Positions 1-8,708 are shown, counted from the first letter of the stretch. The stretch is DNA of 64,000 nt from Pseudogulbenkiania sp. MAI-1 (GCF_000527175.1 NZ_AZUR01000001.1:3058501-3122500); one strand, 5' to 3'. Translations and numbers: made by a program. The notes: generated by a model from the sequence alone, not told the origin.

Positions 1-340
1 AGCTCACCGACAGCCCGTCGTCGGCCAGCCGGATATCGTCGGCGAGCAGGCCGTACACGGTGAACGGCTCCTCCTCGCCCTGGGTCATCAGCGTCTCCAC
101 CAACAGCGCCCCGACCCCGGCTTCCTTGTCCCCCTTCAGCGTGAACGGATTGAGCGTGTCGAAACTGCCCAGTGCCGGCAACACCAGCCGCCCGCCCTTG
201 GGCGCGGCCGGGTTGACGTAATCGAAATGGGCAAAGTTCGGCGGATACTTGGGCGCGTAACCCAGCGCCAGCGCTGGCGCAGCCACGGCCAGCCGGGTCA
301 GGAACACCCCCATCACCCCAATCAGCAGCAAAATACGCAT
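1..340 (-). CDS. YejA-like periplasmic oligopeptide-binding protein (N-terminal part)
   Basis: The first 113 residues of a secreted ABC-transporter substrate-binding protein; the gene runs off the left edge. The ATG at 340 starts a signal peptide (MRILLLIGVMGVFLTRLAVA), then a mature region with FAHFDYVNPAAPKGGRLVLP and FDTLNPFTLKG, which is typical of family 5 solute-binding proteins of the YejA/microcin C-oligopeptide type. It would act in the periplasm and deliver peptides to a YejBEF-like permease outside the window. It is divergent from fabI. The family call is firm; the ligand is inferred. Confidence 0.8.
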   Translation of the reverse strand, partial: MRILLLIGVMGVFLTRLAVAAPALALGYAPKYPPNFAHFDYVNPAAPKGGRLVLPALGSFDTLNPFTLKGDKEAGVGALLVETLMTQGEEEPFTVYGLLADDIRLADDGLSVS

Positions 341-532
341 GTCACCTTCTTGTTCCGGTCTGGCCGCGCCGTCGCGGCCGCCCTCGAGAATGCTCTGAAC
401 TCCATCGCGCGCGGCGGTTCCCGGCGCCATGACGGCATGCTGTCGCTGTTTTACCCTAGGCCACGGCGCTTGAAAACCAAAAAAATGGGCCTTCCCGCGT
501 CGTCCGACTGTCGGGCCAAGCCCAGGCTTGGT

Positions 533-538
533 TATAAT
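533..538 (+). promoter_or_regulatory. -10 element of the fabI promoter
   Basis: A consensus TATAAT lies 32 bases upstream of the fabI start codon. No good -35 hexamer is seen at the right spacing, so the exact promoter is inferred from the -10 alone. Confidence 0.5.
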
Positions 539-569
539 ACGGCCCTGTTTACACCGAGAAGGACTCAAG

Positions 570-1358
570 ATGGGCTTCCTGCAAGGCAAAAAGATTCTGA
601 TTACCGGCATGATCTCCAACCGTTCCATCGCCTACGGCATTGCCCAGGCCTGTCATCGCGAAGGCGCGGAACTGGCGTTCACCTACGTGGTGGACAAATT
701 GGAAGACCGTGTGCGGGAAATGGCCGCCGACTTCGGCAGCAAGCTGGTCTACCGCTGCGACGTGCAGAACGATGCCGACATTGAGCAACTGTTCGTCGAC
801 CTGGGCAAGGACTGGGACGGTCTGGACGGCCTGGTGCACGCCATCGCCTTCGCCCCGCGCGAATCGCTGGAAGGCGACTTCCTCGATGCGCTGAGCCGCG
901 AAGCGTTCCAGATCGCTCATGACGTGTCCGCCTACAGCTTCCCGGCGCTGGCCAAGGCCGCTCGCCCGATGATGAAGGGCCGCAATGGCGCCCTGCTGAC
1001 GCTGTCCTACCTCGGCGCCGTGCGCGCCATCCCGCACTACAACGTGATGGGGCTGGCCAAGGCCAGCCTGGAAGCCTCGGTGCGCTTCATGGCTGCCAGC
1101 CTCGGCAAGGACGGCCACCGCGTCAACGGCATTTCCGCCGGCCCGATCAAGACCCTGGCCGCCTCCGGCATCTCGGGCTTCTCCAAGCTGCTGTCGATCG
1201 CCGCCAACCAGTCCTGCCTGCGCCGCAACGTGACCACCGAAGAAGTCGGCAACACCGCCGCCTTCCTGCTGTCCGACCTGGCCTCCGGCATCACCGGCGA
1301 GATCACCTACGTGGACGGTGGTTTCAACATCAACTCGATGAACGTGCCGGAAGAGTAA
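570..1358 (+). CDS. fabI: Enoyl-[acyl-carrier-protein] reductase (NADH) FabI
   Basis: Catalyses the last reduction of each fatty-acid elongation cycle (trans-2-enoyl-ACP to acyl-ACP, NADH) in the cytoplasm. The 262-residue length is typical of FabI. The N-terminus GKKILITGMISNRSIAYGIA is the FabI nucleotide-binding signature, and the active-site Tyr157-X6-Lys164 pair sits in YNVMGLAK. The ATG at 570 was chosen because the protein then starts MGFLQGKK like other FabI; an in-frame TTG at 528 is upstream but overlaps the -10 element. It is a monocistronic gene closed by a strong terminator. A second, broken copy of its 3' half lies at 47025-47462. Confidence 0.96.
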   Translation: MGFLQGKKILITGMISNRSIAYGIAQACHREGAELAFTYVVDKLEDRVREMAADFGSKLVYRCDVQNDADIEQLFVDLGKDWDGLDGLVHAIAFAPRESLEGDFLDALSREAFQIAHDVSAYSFPALAKAARPMMKGRNGALLTLSYLGAVRAIPHYNVMGLAKASLEASVRFMAASLGKDGHRVNGISAGPIKTLAASGISGFSKLLSIAANQSCLRRNVTTEEVGNTAAFLLSDLASGITGEITYVDGGFNINSMNVPEE

Positions 1359-1436
1359 GCACCGTCTTATTTTGTAGGGAAGCAGCTAAAGCGGAAAACC
1401 AACGCATAATTCCCGACAATTCCCGGCTACACACCA

Positions 1437-1484
1437 AAACGGGGCAATCCTTTTAAACAAGGATCGCCCCGTTTTCTTTCTTTC
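1437..1484 (+). terminator. Rho-independent terminator of fabI
   Basis: A GC-rich stem (ACGGGGCAATCC pairing with GGATCGCCCCGT, one mismatch) with a 10-base loop, flanked by A's before and a T-rich tract after. Confidence 0.9.
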
Positions 1485-1736
1485 CCATCCATCTCTTCTT
1501 ATCTCTCGCCGTGATATAAAACCACTACATATGTCATCTCCCGTCTTCTGCCCCTCTTCCAGAATCATACCGCTCAACCGAAACCCGGCTTGCGTGTGAA
1601 TTACACCCCATTCGGACATGTTGAGAAGCGCGATGGCACGGTCGTAGCGTGCAACCACGCCCGCGGCGTGGGGTAGCACGATGACGCCGGACAGGGCGCC
1701 GACGGAGGCAGCCCCACCCCGCTTCGGCCAACAGCA

Positions 1737-1763
1737 TGGCACTCCTCCCGGTGAGGAGTGCCA
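1737..1763. terminator. Perfect 11-bp hairpin upstream of the solute-binding gene
   Basis: TGGCACTCCTC pairs perfectly with GAGGAGTGCCA around a 5-base loop. No T-run follows on either strand, so it may be a regulatory hairpin and not a terminator. The stretch between 1485 and 1736 shows no gene I can support. Confidence 0.45.
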
Positions 1764-1802
1764 CCTATACTCATTAGACCGCTCCTCGATCTCGGATTGA
1801 TC

Positions 1803-2588
1803 ATGCCCCGCCGCCTCCCTCCCCTCGTCCTCGCCCTGCTGCTGACGATGCCCTGTCTGGCGGCCGAGCGGGTGGTGTTGTATGGCGACCAGGCTTATCC
1901 GCCCTATTCTTACCTCGAAAACGGAGAATTCAAGGGAATCTACGTCGACCTCCTGCTGGCGGCAGCAAAGCGCATGGCCCCGGACTACCGGATCGAGTTG
2001 CAGCCGACGCCATGGCGCCGTGGGCTGGCCATGCTGGAAAACGGCCAGGCGCTGGGATTGTTTCCCCCTTACCGACGACCTGAGCGCCGCTATATCGACT
2101 CTTACTCCATTCCGCTCTATCGCGAGCGAGTGGTGGTGGTGTGCAACCGCAAGGCGATGAACCGGCCTCGCCGCCGCTTCCCGGAGGACTTCGGCGACGT
2201 CGTCATCGGCGTCAATGCCGGTTTCGCGCTATCCGGGGCGTTGGTGGAGGCGCGCAAACGAGGGCAGGTGCAGGTGGAAGAAGCCAACGGGACGGTCGCC
2301 AACTTGCGCAAGTTGGCGCTCGACCGCATTGGCTGTTACACCAACGACAGCCTGTCGATCCGCTACACCCTCATGCGCCTGAAGAAAGAGGCCGTGCACT
2401 CTGCCGAACTCGACACGCTGTCCTTGCATGAAGTCACCGAGCTCTCCGGGGAGGAGGCTTATATCGGCTACAGCCGTCATGCCAACCCCGCCCACAAGGC
2501 CGACTTCATTCGCAAACTCGATGCTGTCCTGCAGGACCTGCAGCGGCACGGGGAGCTGGATCACCTCGTGGCGAAATATGGTTCCTGA
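1803..2588 (+). CDS. Periplasmic substrate-binding protein, family 3 (amino-acid type)
   Basis: A 261-residue secreted protein. From the ATG at 1803 it has a signal peptide (MPRRLPPLVLALLLTMPCLA, cleavage before AERV) and then GDQAYPPYSYLENGEFKGIYVDLL, the classical start of a family 3 solute-binding fold (YPPYSY...G...G.DVDL type). An in-frame ATG at 1758 would bury the signal peptide, so 1803 is preferred. No permease or ATPase gene is adjacent, so it may work with a distant ABC transporter or as a stand-alone sensor-type protein. The ligand is unknown. Confidence 0.8.
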   Translation: MPRRLPPLVLALLLTMPCLAAERVVLYGDQAYPPYSYLENGEFKGIYVDLLLAAAKRMAPDYRIELQPTPWRRGLAMLENGQALGLFPPYRRPERRYIDSYSIPLYRERVVVVCNRKAMNRPRRRFPEDFGDVVIGVNAGFALSGALVEARKRGQVQVEEANGTVANLRKLALDRIGCYTNDSLSIRYTLMRLKKEAVHSAELDTLSLHEVTELSGEEAYIGYSRHANPAHKADFIRKLDAVLQDLQRHGELDHLVAKYGS

Positions 2589-2607
2589 GCGATAATCACG
2601 ACGACCC

Positions 2608-3861
2608 TCAGTTCAGGAAGGGGAAATCGAACGGTGGACGATGCCCTTCCATCAGGCGGCTCAACGCCTCGGCCGAGCCGCACGCCATGGTCCAGCCCAG
2701 CGTGCCGTGACCGGTGTTGACCCAGAGGTTGGGGTAGCGCAAGCGGCCGATGAAGGGGACCGCAGAGGGCGTGACGGGGCGCAAGCCGCTCCAGAACTCG
2801 GGCTCGCCGTGGTCGTTGAGCTGCGGGAACAGCTCCCGGGTGCGGCGCACCAGCAGGTCGCAGCGGATGGGGTTGGGGTCGTGGTTGAAACCGGCGATCT
2901 CGGCGGTGCCGGCCACGCGCAGGCGATTTCCCAAGCGGGAAAAGACGATCTTGTATTCATCGTCGATCAGACTGACCGTGGGGGCGACGCTCGATTCCGA
3001 CAGGGAAAAGGTGGCCGAATAACCCTTGACCGGGTAAACCGGCAGGGAAATCCCCAGCGGCCGCAGCAGCGCCGGGCCGTAGCTGCCCAGCGCCACGACG
3101 TAGGCGTCGGCGACGTGGCGACGCCCGTCGGAGGTCACCGCCGCCGCAATCCTCCCCTGCTCCGTTTCGAGGCGGGCAAGGGGTTGGCCGAAGGCAAACC
3201 GCACCCCGGCGCGCCGGCAGTGCTCCGCGAGCTGCCGGGTAAACTGGCGGGCGTCGCCCGATTCGTCGTCGGCGGCGAAGTCGCCCCCCACCAGCCGATC
3301 GCCGAGAGGCGCCAGCGCCGGTTCGAGTTCGAGGCATTGGGCGGCCGAGACCGGGCGGCGTTCGCAGCCGAACTCGCCGAGCAGCCGCGCGGCCTGGATC
3401 CCCTTGGCGTATTCCGCCTGATCGGTGTAGACGTGCAGGATGCCACGCTCCAGCCGGTCGTACTGGAGTCCGCCACGTCCGGCCAGTTCGCTGCCCAGCT
3501 GTTTCAGGCAATCCCGACTGTAGAGCGCCAGTGCGACGACGTGCCGCATATTCCGTTTGTAGCGGTCGGCGCGGCACTCGCGCAGGAAACGCAGCGTCCA
3601 GCCGAGCAAGGCCGGGTCGGCGCGCAAGCGGAACAACAGCGGCGCATCCTCTTTTCCCAGCCAGCGCAGGGCCTTCAGCGGGGCATGGGGATTCGCCCAC
3701 GGCTCGGCATGCGAGACCGAGATCTGGCCGCCATTGGCAAAGCTGGTTTCCAGTGCCGGCTCGGGCTGGCGGTCGATCACGGTGACGTCATGGCCTTGCC
3801 GGGAGAGGTACCAGGCCGACGTGACTCCCACTACACCGGCCCCCAGGACGATGATTTTCAT
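2608..3861 (-). CDS. dadA: D-amino acid dehydrogenase, small subunit DadA-like
   Basis: A 417-residue FAD-dependent oxidoreductase of the DAO superfamily. The N-terminus KIIVLGAGVVGVTSAWYLS is the FAD-binding GxGxxG motif, and the C-terminal GHGTLGWTMACGSAEAL matches DadA enzymes, which oxidise D-amino acids to 2-oxo acids and ammonia at the inner membrane. The start at 3861 has a good AAGGAG site. It starts 15 bp after the stop of iclR copy A, so the two are probably co-transcribed. iclR copy B has cobS instead at this position. The substrate is uncertain, since several DAO-type enzymes in this window act on taurine-like amines. Confidence 0.85.
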   Translation of the reverse strand: MKIIVLGAGVVGVTSAWYLSRQGHDVTVIDRQPEPALETSFANGGQISVSHAEPWANPHAPLKALRWLGKEDAPLLFRLRADPALLGWTLRFLRECRADRYKRNMRHVVALALYSRDCLKQLGSELAGRGGLQYDRLERGILHVYTDQAEYAKGIQAARLLGEFGCERRPVSAAQCLELEPALAPLGDRLVGGDFAADDESGDARQFTRQLAEHCRRAGVRFAFGQPLARLETEQGRIAAAVTSDGRRHVADAYVVALGSYGPALLRPLGISLPVYPVKGYSATFSLSESSVAPTVSLIDDEYKIVFSRLGNRLRVAGTAEIAGFNHDPNPIRCDLLVRRTRELFPQLNDHGEPEFWSGLRPVTPSAVPFIGRLRYPNLWVNTGHGTLGWTMACGSAEALSRLMEGHRPPFDFPFLN

Positions 3862-3876
3862 TACCCGCTCCTTACA

Positions 3877-4722
3877 TTAATCCGGATCCGGCGATTCCGA
3901 CCCCTCCACACGTCCGGCCCCAGCCTGGGCCTCGGCCTCGATCTTGGCCAAGGCCGCCGCCGCCCGCTGCAACGCCGGCAGCAGCTGCAGCGCCTTGTCC
4001 GGCGTCAGCCGCAGCACCGGCGCCTGGATCGCGATCCCGGTGTTGGACTTGCCCCCCGGCGTCGGCACCAGCACCGCCAGGCAGAACAGCCCCGGCAGGA
4101 ATTCCTCGTCGTCGACCGCGTAGCCGTCCCGCTTCACCCGCTCGATCTCCCGCTCCAGCGCCCCCAGGTCGGTCAGCGTCTTCGCGGTGTAGCGTTCCAG
4201 CGGCACGTGCTCCAGCAGCCGGCGCCGCTGGCTCGGGCTCATCTGCGCCAGGAACAGCTTGCCGCTCGCCGAGCAGTGCGCCGGCACCCGCGAGCCGGGG
4301 TGCAGGTAGAAGCGCAGCGGCGCCGGGGTTTCCACCCGGTCCAGGTACAGCACTTCGCTGCCCGACAGCGCGGTGATGTTGCAGCTTTCGCCCACTTCTT
4401 CCACCAGTTGGCGCAGCACCGCGTGGCGCGCGCCGTGCACGGTGTTGTTGAGCAGCAGGTTCTCGGCCATGCGCCGCAGCCGCACCCCGGTGCTGTAGTG
4501 CCGCCCGTCGCCGTCGCGTTGCAGCATCCCGGCGCTTTCCAGTTGCTGCAGCATGCGGTGCAGCGTCGGCTTGGGCAGCCCGGTTTCTTCCACCAGTCCT
4601 TGCAGCGTGAAGAACTGGTCCTTTTCCGCGATCACTTCCAACAACGCGAACAGCCGCAGCGTCGGCGTGTCGCCATCGAGCCGGGCCGGTTCGCTCTTCG
4701 GGGTCTGTGGTGTGTCGTTCAT
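3877..4722 (-). CDS. IclR-family transcriptional regulator, copy A (adjacent to xsc)
   Basis: A 281-residue IclR-type regulator. It has an N-terminal winged helix (TLRLFALLEVIAEKDQFFTL through KPTLHRMLQQLESAGML, about residues 25-75) and a C-terminal effector domain (about 95-260). The ATG at 4722 is used; a TTG 14 codons upstream is less likely. It is divergent from xsc and shares its promoter region, so it is the obvious candidate xsc regulator. The sequence up to 3928 is repeated in copy B; only the last ~17 residues (GAGRVEGSESPDPD) differ from copy B (MPEAREGE), so the duplication breakpoint lies inside this coding region. The effector, perhaps a taurine-pathway metabolite, is inferred. 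Confidence 0.88.
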   Translation of the reverse strand: MNDTPQTPKSEPARLDGDTPTLRLFALLEVIAEKDQFFTLQGLVEETGLPKPTLHRMLQQLESAGMLQRDGDGRHYSTGVRLRRMAENLLLNNTVHGARHAVLRQLVEEVGESCNITALSGSEVLYLDRVETPAPLRFYLHPGSRVPAHCSASGKLFLAQMSPSQRRRLLEHVPLERYTAKTLTDLGALEREIERVKRDGYAVDDEEFLPGLFCLAVLVPTPGGKSNTGIAIQAPVLRLTPDKALQLLPALQRAAAALAKIEAEAQAGAGRVEGSESPDPD

Positions 4723-4754
4723 GGCGTTTCCATCATAGTTCAGTTTCTGTTTTT

Positions 4755-4769
4755 GATACAACAAGTATC
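4755..4769. promoter_or_regulatory. Inverted repeat, candidate operator in the iclR/xsc intergenic region
   Basis: GATACAACAAGTATC is a perfect inverted repeat (5-bp arms, 5-bp centre) about 20 bp upstream of the xsc -35 element. It is followed by TTTTACGAAATTTG, which resembles the sequence around the upstream operator of tauZ (34576-34600). Confidence 0.5.
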
Positions 4770-4787
4770 GTTTTACGAAATTTGTTG

Positions 4788-4816
4788 TTGACTTGCCGCA
4801 TACACCCTCCTAGAGT
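4788..4816 (+). promoter_or_regulatory. xsc promoter (copy A)
   Basis: A -35 element TTGACT, a 17-bp spacer and a -10 element TAGAGT. The predicted transcription start is near 4823, leaving a leader of about 64 bases that contains the operator at 4836-4852. Confidence 0.65.
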
Positions 4817-4835
4817 TGAGTCTTGTCTCACATAT

Positions 4836-4852
4836 CGGAATATTTCGTACCG
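4836..4852. promoter_or_regulatory. Candidate operator downstream of the xsc promoter
   Basis: CGGAATATTTCGTACCG, an imperfect palindrome, lies about 13 bases past the predicted transcription start. The same element in the same position relative to the -10 occurs before tauZ (34657-34673), and a closely related one at 34576-34592. Confidence 0.6.
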
Positions 4853-4886
4853 GTTTTGAGATGATACCCACAGGAGACTAGTCAGC

Positions 4887-6698
4887 ATGAGCGAGCAAGC
4901 CAACCGTACGGTGCCCGTCGGCCCCACCAAGATGACCCCTTCCGAAGCCTTCGTCGAAACCATGGTGGCCAATGGCGTGACCGATATGTTCGGCATCATG
5001 GGGTCGGCCTTCATGGATGCCATGGATATTTTCGCCCCCGCCGGCATCCGCTTGATCCCGGTGGTCCACGAGCAGGGCGCCGCCCACATGGCGGATGGCT
5101 ATTCCCGCGTGTCCGGCCGCCACGGCGTGGTGATCGGCCAGAACGGCCCCGGTATCAGCAACTGCGTCACCGCCATCGCCGCCGCCTACTGGGCGCACAG
5201 CCCGGTGGTGATCGTGACCCCGGAGACCGGCACCATGACGATGGGCCTGGGCGGCTTCCAGGAGTGTAACCAGTTGCCGATGTTCCAGGAATTCACCAAG
5301 TACCAGGGGCATGTCACGCACCCGGCCCGTATGGCCGAGTACACCGGCCGCTGCTTCGACCGCGCCATGAGCGAGATGGGCCCGACCCAGCTCAATATCC
5401 CGCGCGATTATTTCTACGGCGAGATTACCGCCGAGATCCCCAAACCCTCGCGTCTGGATCGCGGGGCCGGTGGCGAGCAGAGCCTGAACGAGGCAGCGGA
5501 GTTGCTGGCGCAGGCGACGTTCCCGGTGATCATTTCCGGCGGCGGCGTGGTGATGGGCGATGCCGTCGAGGAGTGTAAGGCCTTGGCCGAGCGCCTGGGG
5601 GCGCCGGTGGTCAACAGCTACCTGCACAACGATTCGTTCCCGGCCAGCCATCCGCTGTGGTGCGGTCCACTCGGTTACCAGGGCTCGAAGGCGGCGATGA
5701 AGCTGATTTCCCAGGCCGACGTGGTGGTGGCGCTGGGGTCCCGCCTGGGGCCGTTCGGCACGCTGCCGCAGCATGGCATGGATTACTGGCCGAAGAACGC
5801 GAAGATCATCCAGATCGACGCCGACAACAAGATGCTGGGCCTGGTGAAGAAGATTTCGGTGGGCATTTGCGGCGATGCCAAGGCGGCGGCGGTGGCGCTG
5901 ACGCAGCGTCTGGCCAACCGTACCCTGGCCTGCGATGCGACCCGCGCCGAGCGCGCCGACAAGATCGCGACCGAGAAGGCGGCCTGGGAGAAGGAGCTGG
6001 ACGAGTGGACGCACGAGCGCGATCCGTTCAGCCTCGACATGATCGAGCAGAATGCCCAGGAGCGCACCTTCAACGGCGGCCATTACCTGCATCCGCGCCA
6101 GGTGCTGCGCGAGCTGGAGAAGGCGATGCCGGAGGATGTGATGGTGTCGACCGATATCGGCAACATCAATTCGGTGGCCAACAGCTACCTGCGCTTCGAG
6201 AAGCCGCGCAGTTTCTTCGCGGCGATGAGTTTCGGCAATTGCGGCTATGCCTTCCCGACCATCATCGGCGCCAAGGTGGCGGCGCCACATCGCCCGGCCA
6301 TCTCCTACGCCGGCGACGGCGCCTGGGGCATGAGCCTGATGGAGACCATGACCTGCGTGCGCCACAACATCCCGGTCACCGCCGTGGTGTTCCACAACCG
6401 CCAGTGGGGTGCCGAGAAGAAGAACCAGGTCGATTTCTACAACCGCCGCTTCGTCGCCGGCGAGCTCGACAACCAGAGCTTCGCCGCGATCGCCCGCGCC
6501 ATGGGGGCGGAGGGCATCACCGTCGACCGTCTCGAGGATGTCGGCCCGGCCCTGCAGAAGGCCATCGACCTGCAGATGAACCATGGCAAGACCTGCATCA
6601 TCGAGATCATGTGCACCCGTGAGCTGGGCGATCCCTTCCGCCGCGATGCCCTCTCCAAGCCGGTCCGCTTCCTCGACAAGTACAAGGATTACGTGTGA
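4887..6698 (+). CDS. xsc: Sulfoacetaldehyde acetyltransferase Xsc, copy A
   Basis: A TPP-dependent enzyme that converts sulfoacetaldehyde plus phosphate into acetyl phosphate and sulfite, the C-S cleavage step of taurine catabolism in the cytoplasm. At 603 residues it has the expected length. The TPP-binding motif GDGAWGMSLMETMTC...FHN is near residues 475-505, and the N-terminal catalytic glutamate lies in VVHEQGAAHMADGYSR. AAKFGNCGYAFPTIIGAK-type Xsc sequence is present. The ATG at 4887 follows an AGGAGA site. It is divergent from iclR and followed by a hairpin and then pta. The protein is identical to copy B at 30974. Confidence 0.97.
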   Translation: MSEQANRTVPVGPTKMTPSEAFVETMVANGVTDMFGIMGSAFMDAMDIFAPAGIRLIPVVHEQGAAHMADGYSRVSGRHGVVIGQNGPGISNCVTAIAAAYWAHSPVVIVTPETGTMTMGLGGFQECNQLPMFQEFTKYQGHVTHPARMAEYTGRCFDRAMSEMGPTQLNIPRDYFYGEITAEIPKPSRLDRGAGGEQSLNEAAELLAQATFPVIISGGGVVMGDAVEECKALAERLGAPVVNSYLHNDSFPASHPLWCGPLGYQGSKAAMKLISQADVVVALGSRLGPFGTLPQHGMDYWPKNAKIIQIDADNKMLGLVKKISVGICGDAKAAAVALTQRLANRTLACDATRAERADKIATEKAAWEKELDEWTHERDPFSLDMIEQNAQERTFNGGHYLHPRQVLRELEKAMPEDVMVSTDIGNINSVANSYLRFEKPRSFFAAMSFGNCGYAFPTIIGAKVAAPHRPAISYAGDGAWGMSLMETMTCVRHNIPVTAVVFHNRQWGAEKKNQVDFYNRRFVAGELDNQSFAAIARAMGAEGITVDRLEDVGPALQKAIDLQMNHGKTCIIEIMCTRELGDPFRRDALSKPVRFLDKYKDYV

Positions 6699-6709
6699 TC
6701 AAGTAAGAC

Positions 6710-6746
6710 GGGACGCACCCCGACCTGATCAGCAGGGGTGCATCCC
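6710..6746 (+). terminator. Hairpin between xsc and pta
   Basis: GGGACGCACCCC pairs with GGGGTGCATCCC (one G-T pair) around a 13-base loop, just after the xsc stop. No T-run follows, so it may protect the xsc message or only partly terminate before pta. It is absent after copy B. Confidence 0.55.
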
Positions 6747-6881
6747 GAGGCAATGACTTCGACCCTTTCATCCTCCTACTCAATCCATGTTGAGTGTTAG
6801 CCGGGGCCCGGGCATCCCTCGCACCGGGTTCCGGCCCTTTTTTTCCCCTTGCCGGGAAAGGTTTTATCAGGAGTCCCCACC

Positions 6882-7901
6882 ATGAGAGCACTCACCAGCA
6901 TCATCGAGCAGGCCCGCCACGCCCCCGCCCGCATCGCCCTTTCCGAAGGGGAGGATCCGCGCGTGCTCGACGCCGCGGTCCGGGCCACGCGCGAGGGCAT
7001 CGCCCGCATCGTGCTGGTCGGCGACCGCGTCGCCATCGAGACACAGGCTCGACAGCGCGGCCTCGACCTGAGCGGCATCGACTTCCACGACCCTGCCGAC
7101 GCCCCGCTGCAGGCGGAGCTGGCCGAGGCGCTGTTCGAACTGCGCCGGCACAAGGGCATGACGCAAGAACAGGCCGTCAGCGCCGCGCGCGACCCGCTGG
7201 TCTGCGCCAACCTGCTGGTGAAGACCGGACGGGCCGACGGCACGGTTTCCGGCGCGGTACGCACCACCGCCGACGTGGTGCGCACCGCGATCCAGGTCAT
7301 CGGCTTGCAGCCTTCCTTCCGGTTGGTTTCCAGCTTTTTCCTGATGATGCTGTGCGAGCCGTTCCACTCGCTCAAGGGCGGGCTGATTTTTTCCGATTGC
7401 GGCCTGGTGATGGACCCGAACGCCAGCGAACTGGCCGACATCGCCATGGCCGCGGCCGACAGCGCGCGCCAGCTGCTGATGGAGGAGCCGCGCGTGGCCA
7501 TGCTGTCGTTCTCCACCAACGGCAGCGCCAAGCACGCGGCGGTCGACAAGGTGGCGCAGGCGGCGGCCCAGGTCAAGGCGCAGCGCCCCGAGCTGGCCAT
7601 CGACGGTGACGTGCAGCTCGACGCCGCGATCGTGGCGGAGATCGCCAACCGCAAGCTGCCGGACTCGCAGGTCAAGGGCAAGGCCAACGTGCTGATCTTC
7701 CCCAACCTGGAAGCGGGCAACATCGGCTACAAGTTGGCCGAAAGAGTGGGCGGCGCGGTGGCCATCGGGCCGCTGCTGCAGGGGCTGGCCAAGCCGGCCA
7801 ACGACCTGTCGCGCGGCTGCAGCGCCGACGACGTGTTCCACGTCATCGCGGTGACGGTGGTGCAGGCGCACGCCGCCCGCGAGACCGCTGCCGCGGGCTA
7901 G
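6882..7901 (+). CDS. pta: Phosphate acetyltransferase
   Basis: Transfers the acetyl group of acetyl phosphate to CoA and so completes the taurine carbon route started by Xsc. At 339 residues it is the short, single-domain Pta without the regulatory DRTGG domain. Family sequence is seen in ARIALSEGEDPRVLDAA near the start, GRADGTVSGAVRTTADVVR in the middle and NVLIFPNLEAGNIGYKL near the end. The ATG at 6882 has a CAGGAG site. It lies downstream of xsc copy A only and upstream of a TSUP exporter, the common xsc-pta arrangement. Confidence 0.95.
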   Translation: MRALTSIIEQARHAPARIALSEGEDPRVLDAAVRATREGIARIVLVGDRVAIETQARQRGLDLSGIDFHDPADAPLQAELAEALFELRRHKGMTQEQAVSAARDPLVCANLLVKTGRADGTVSGAVRTTADVVRTAIQVIGLQPSFRLVSSFFLMMLCEPFHSLKGGLIFSDCGLVMDPNASELADIAMAAADSARQLLMEEPRVAMLSFSTNGSAKHAAVDKVAQAAAQVKAQRPELAIDGDVQLDAAIVAEIANRKLPDSQVKGKANVLIFPNLEAGNIGYKLAERVGGAVAIGPLLQGLAKPANDLSRGCSADDVFHVIAVTVVQAHAARETAAAG

Positions 7902-7934
7902 CGCGCCCGCCGATCCGCCGCCAGGGACACCCCG

Positions 7935-8708
7935 ATGAGCCTCGACACCCTCCTCGCCCTGCTCGCCACCATCGCCGTCGGCACCTATTTCCAGACCGTC
8001 ACCGGTTTTGGGCTCGGCATGATCGTGATGGGCACCACCAGTGGCTTTGCGCTGGCCCCGGTGCCGGTCTCGGCGGCCGTGGTCAGCATGGTCACCTTGG
8101 TCAACAGCGCGGTGGCGTTGCGCGGCAAGTGGCACCTGATCGACTGGCGCGCCGCGCGCGCCGTGCTGGTGGGGGTGCTGCCGTCGATCATCGCCGGCGT
8201 GGTGTTGCTCAACTATCTGAGCAGTACGGCTTCGCTGCTGCTGCAGTTCCTGCTGGGCGGCGCCATCACCTACAGCGGCATCGTGTTCGCGCTGCGACCG
8301 ACGCAGCTGGCTGAGCGCTCGCCCGACCGCAGCTTCTTCGTCAGCGGGCTGTTTTCCGGGTTGTTCGGCGGCTTGTTCGGCATGGCCGGGCCGCCGGTGA
8401 TCTTTCACTTCTACCGCCAGCCGATGGAGTTGGCGGCGGTGCGCAGCATGCTGCTCCTGGTGTTTGCCTTCACCTCGGGCACCCGCACCCTGTTCGTGGC
8501 GAGCCAGGGCGAGCTGTCGGCATCGGTCTGGCTATTGACCGGGCTATCGATGCTGCTGGCGACCTTCGTTACCCTGCTCGGGCGCCGCTTTCCGCCCCCG
8601 GTCGCCCCGGCGACAATGCGCCGCATCGCCTTCTGCATCCTGCTACTGATCGGGGTCAGCCTGATGCTCAGCGCCCTGCCCGCGCTGCTCGGACCGGGAG
8701 GCGCCTGA
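7935..8708 (+). CDS. tauE: TauE/SafE-family (TSUP) membrane exporter, probably sulfite
   Basis: A 257-residue integral membrane protein with about seven hydrophobic segments and the TSUP features GTYFQTVTGFGLGMIVMG at the N-terminus and FSGLFGGLFGMAGPPVIFHFY in the second half. Members next to xsc-pta are proposed to export the sulfite released from taurine or sulfoacetate. It starts 33 bp after pta, on the same strand, and probably forms an operon with it. The family is certain; the substrate is inferred from context. Confidence 0.82.
   Translation: MSLDTLLALLATIAVGTYFQTVTGFGLGMIVMGTTSGFALAPVPVSAAVVSMVTLVNSAVALRGKWHLIDWRAARAVLVGVLPSIIAGVVLLNYLSSTASLLLQFLLGGAITYSGIVFALRPTQLAERSPDRSFFVSGLFSGLFGGLFGMAGPPVIFHFYRQPMELAAVRSMLLLVFAFTSGTRTLFVASQGELSASVWLLTGLSMLLATFVTLLGRRFPPPVAPATMRRIAFCILLLIGVSLMLSALPALLGPGGA

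Larger units (their letters stand above)
3928..6698. repeat. Long direct repeat, copy A (iclR'-xsc block)
   Basis: A 2,771-bp block identical to 30015-32785 apart from three substitutions found (6584, 6665, 6668), all silent and all in the last 115 bp of xsc. The left edge is the shared string GGCCTCGGCCTCG inside iclR, and the right edge is exactly the xsc stop codon. The two copies are in the same orientation, 26,087 bp apart. Confidence 0.97.

Noticed and set aside
1386..1742. Possible small minus-strand gene between fabI and the solute-binding gene
   Set aside because: It reads through the fabI terminator, and I see no family or good start signal.
2641..4791. Long plus-strand frame of 716 codons over dadA and iclR
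   Set aside because: It is the antisense shadow of two well-recognised minus-strand genes and has no family features.
4878..6584. Minus-strand frame of 568 codons opposite xsc
   Set aside because: His- and Arg-rich low-complexity shadow of a high-GC gene; the same appears opposite copy B.
3928..6698. Composite transposon with IS-like ends
   Set aside because: The repeat holds only iclR and xsc, no transposase, no terminal inverted repeats and no target duplication at the edges.
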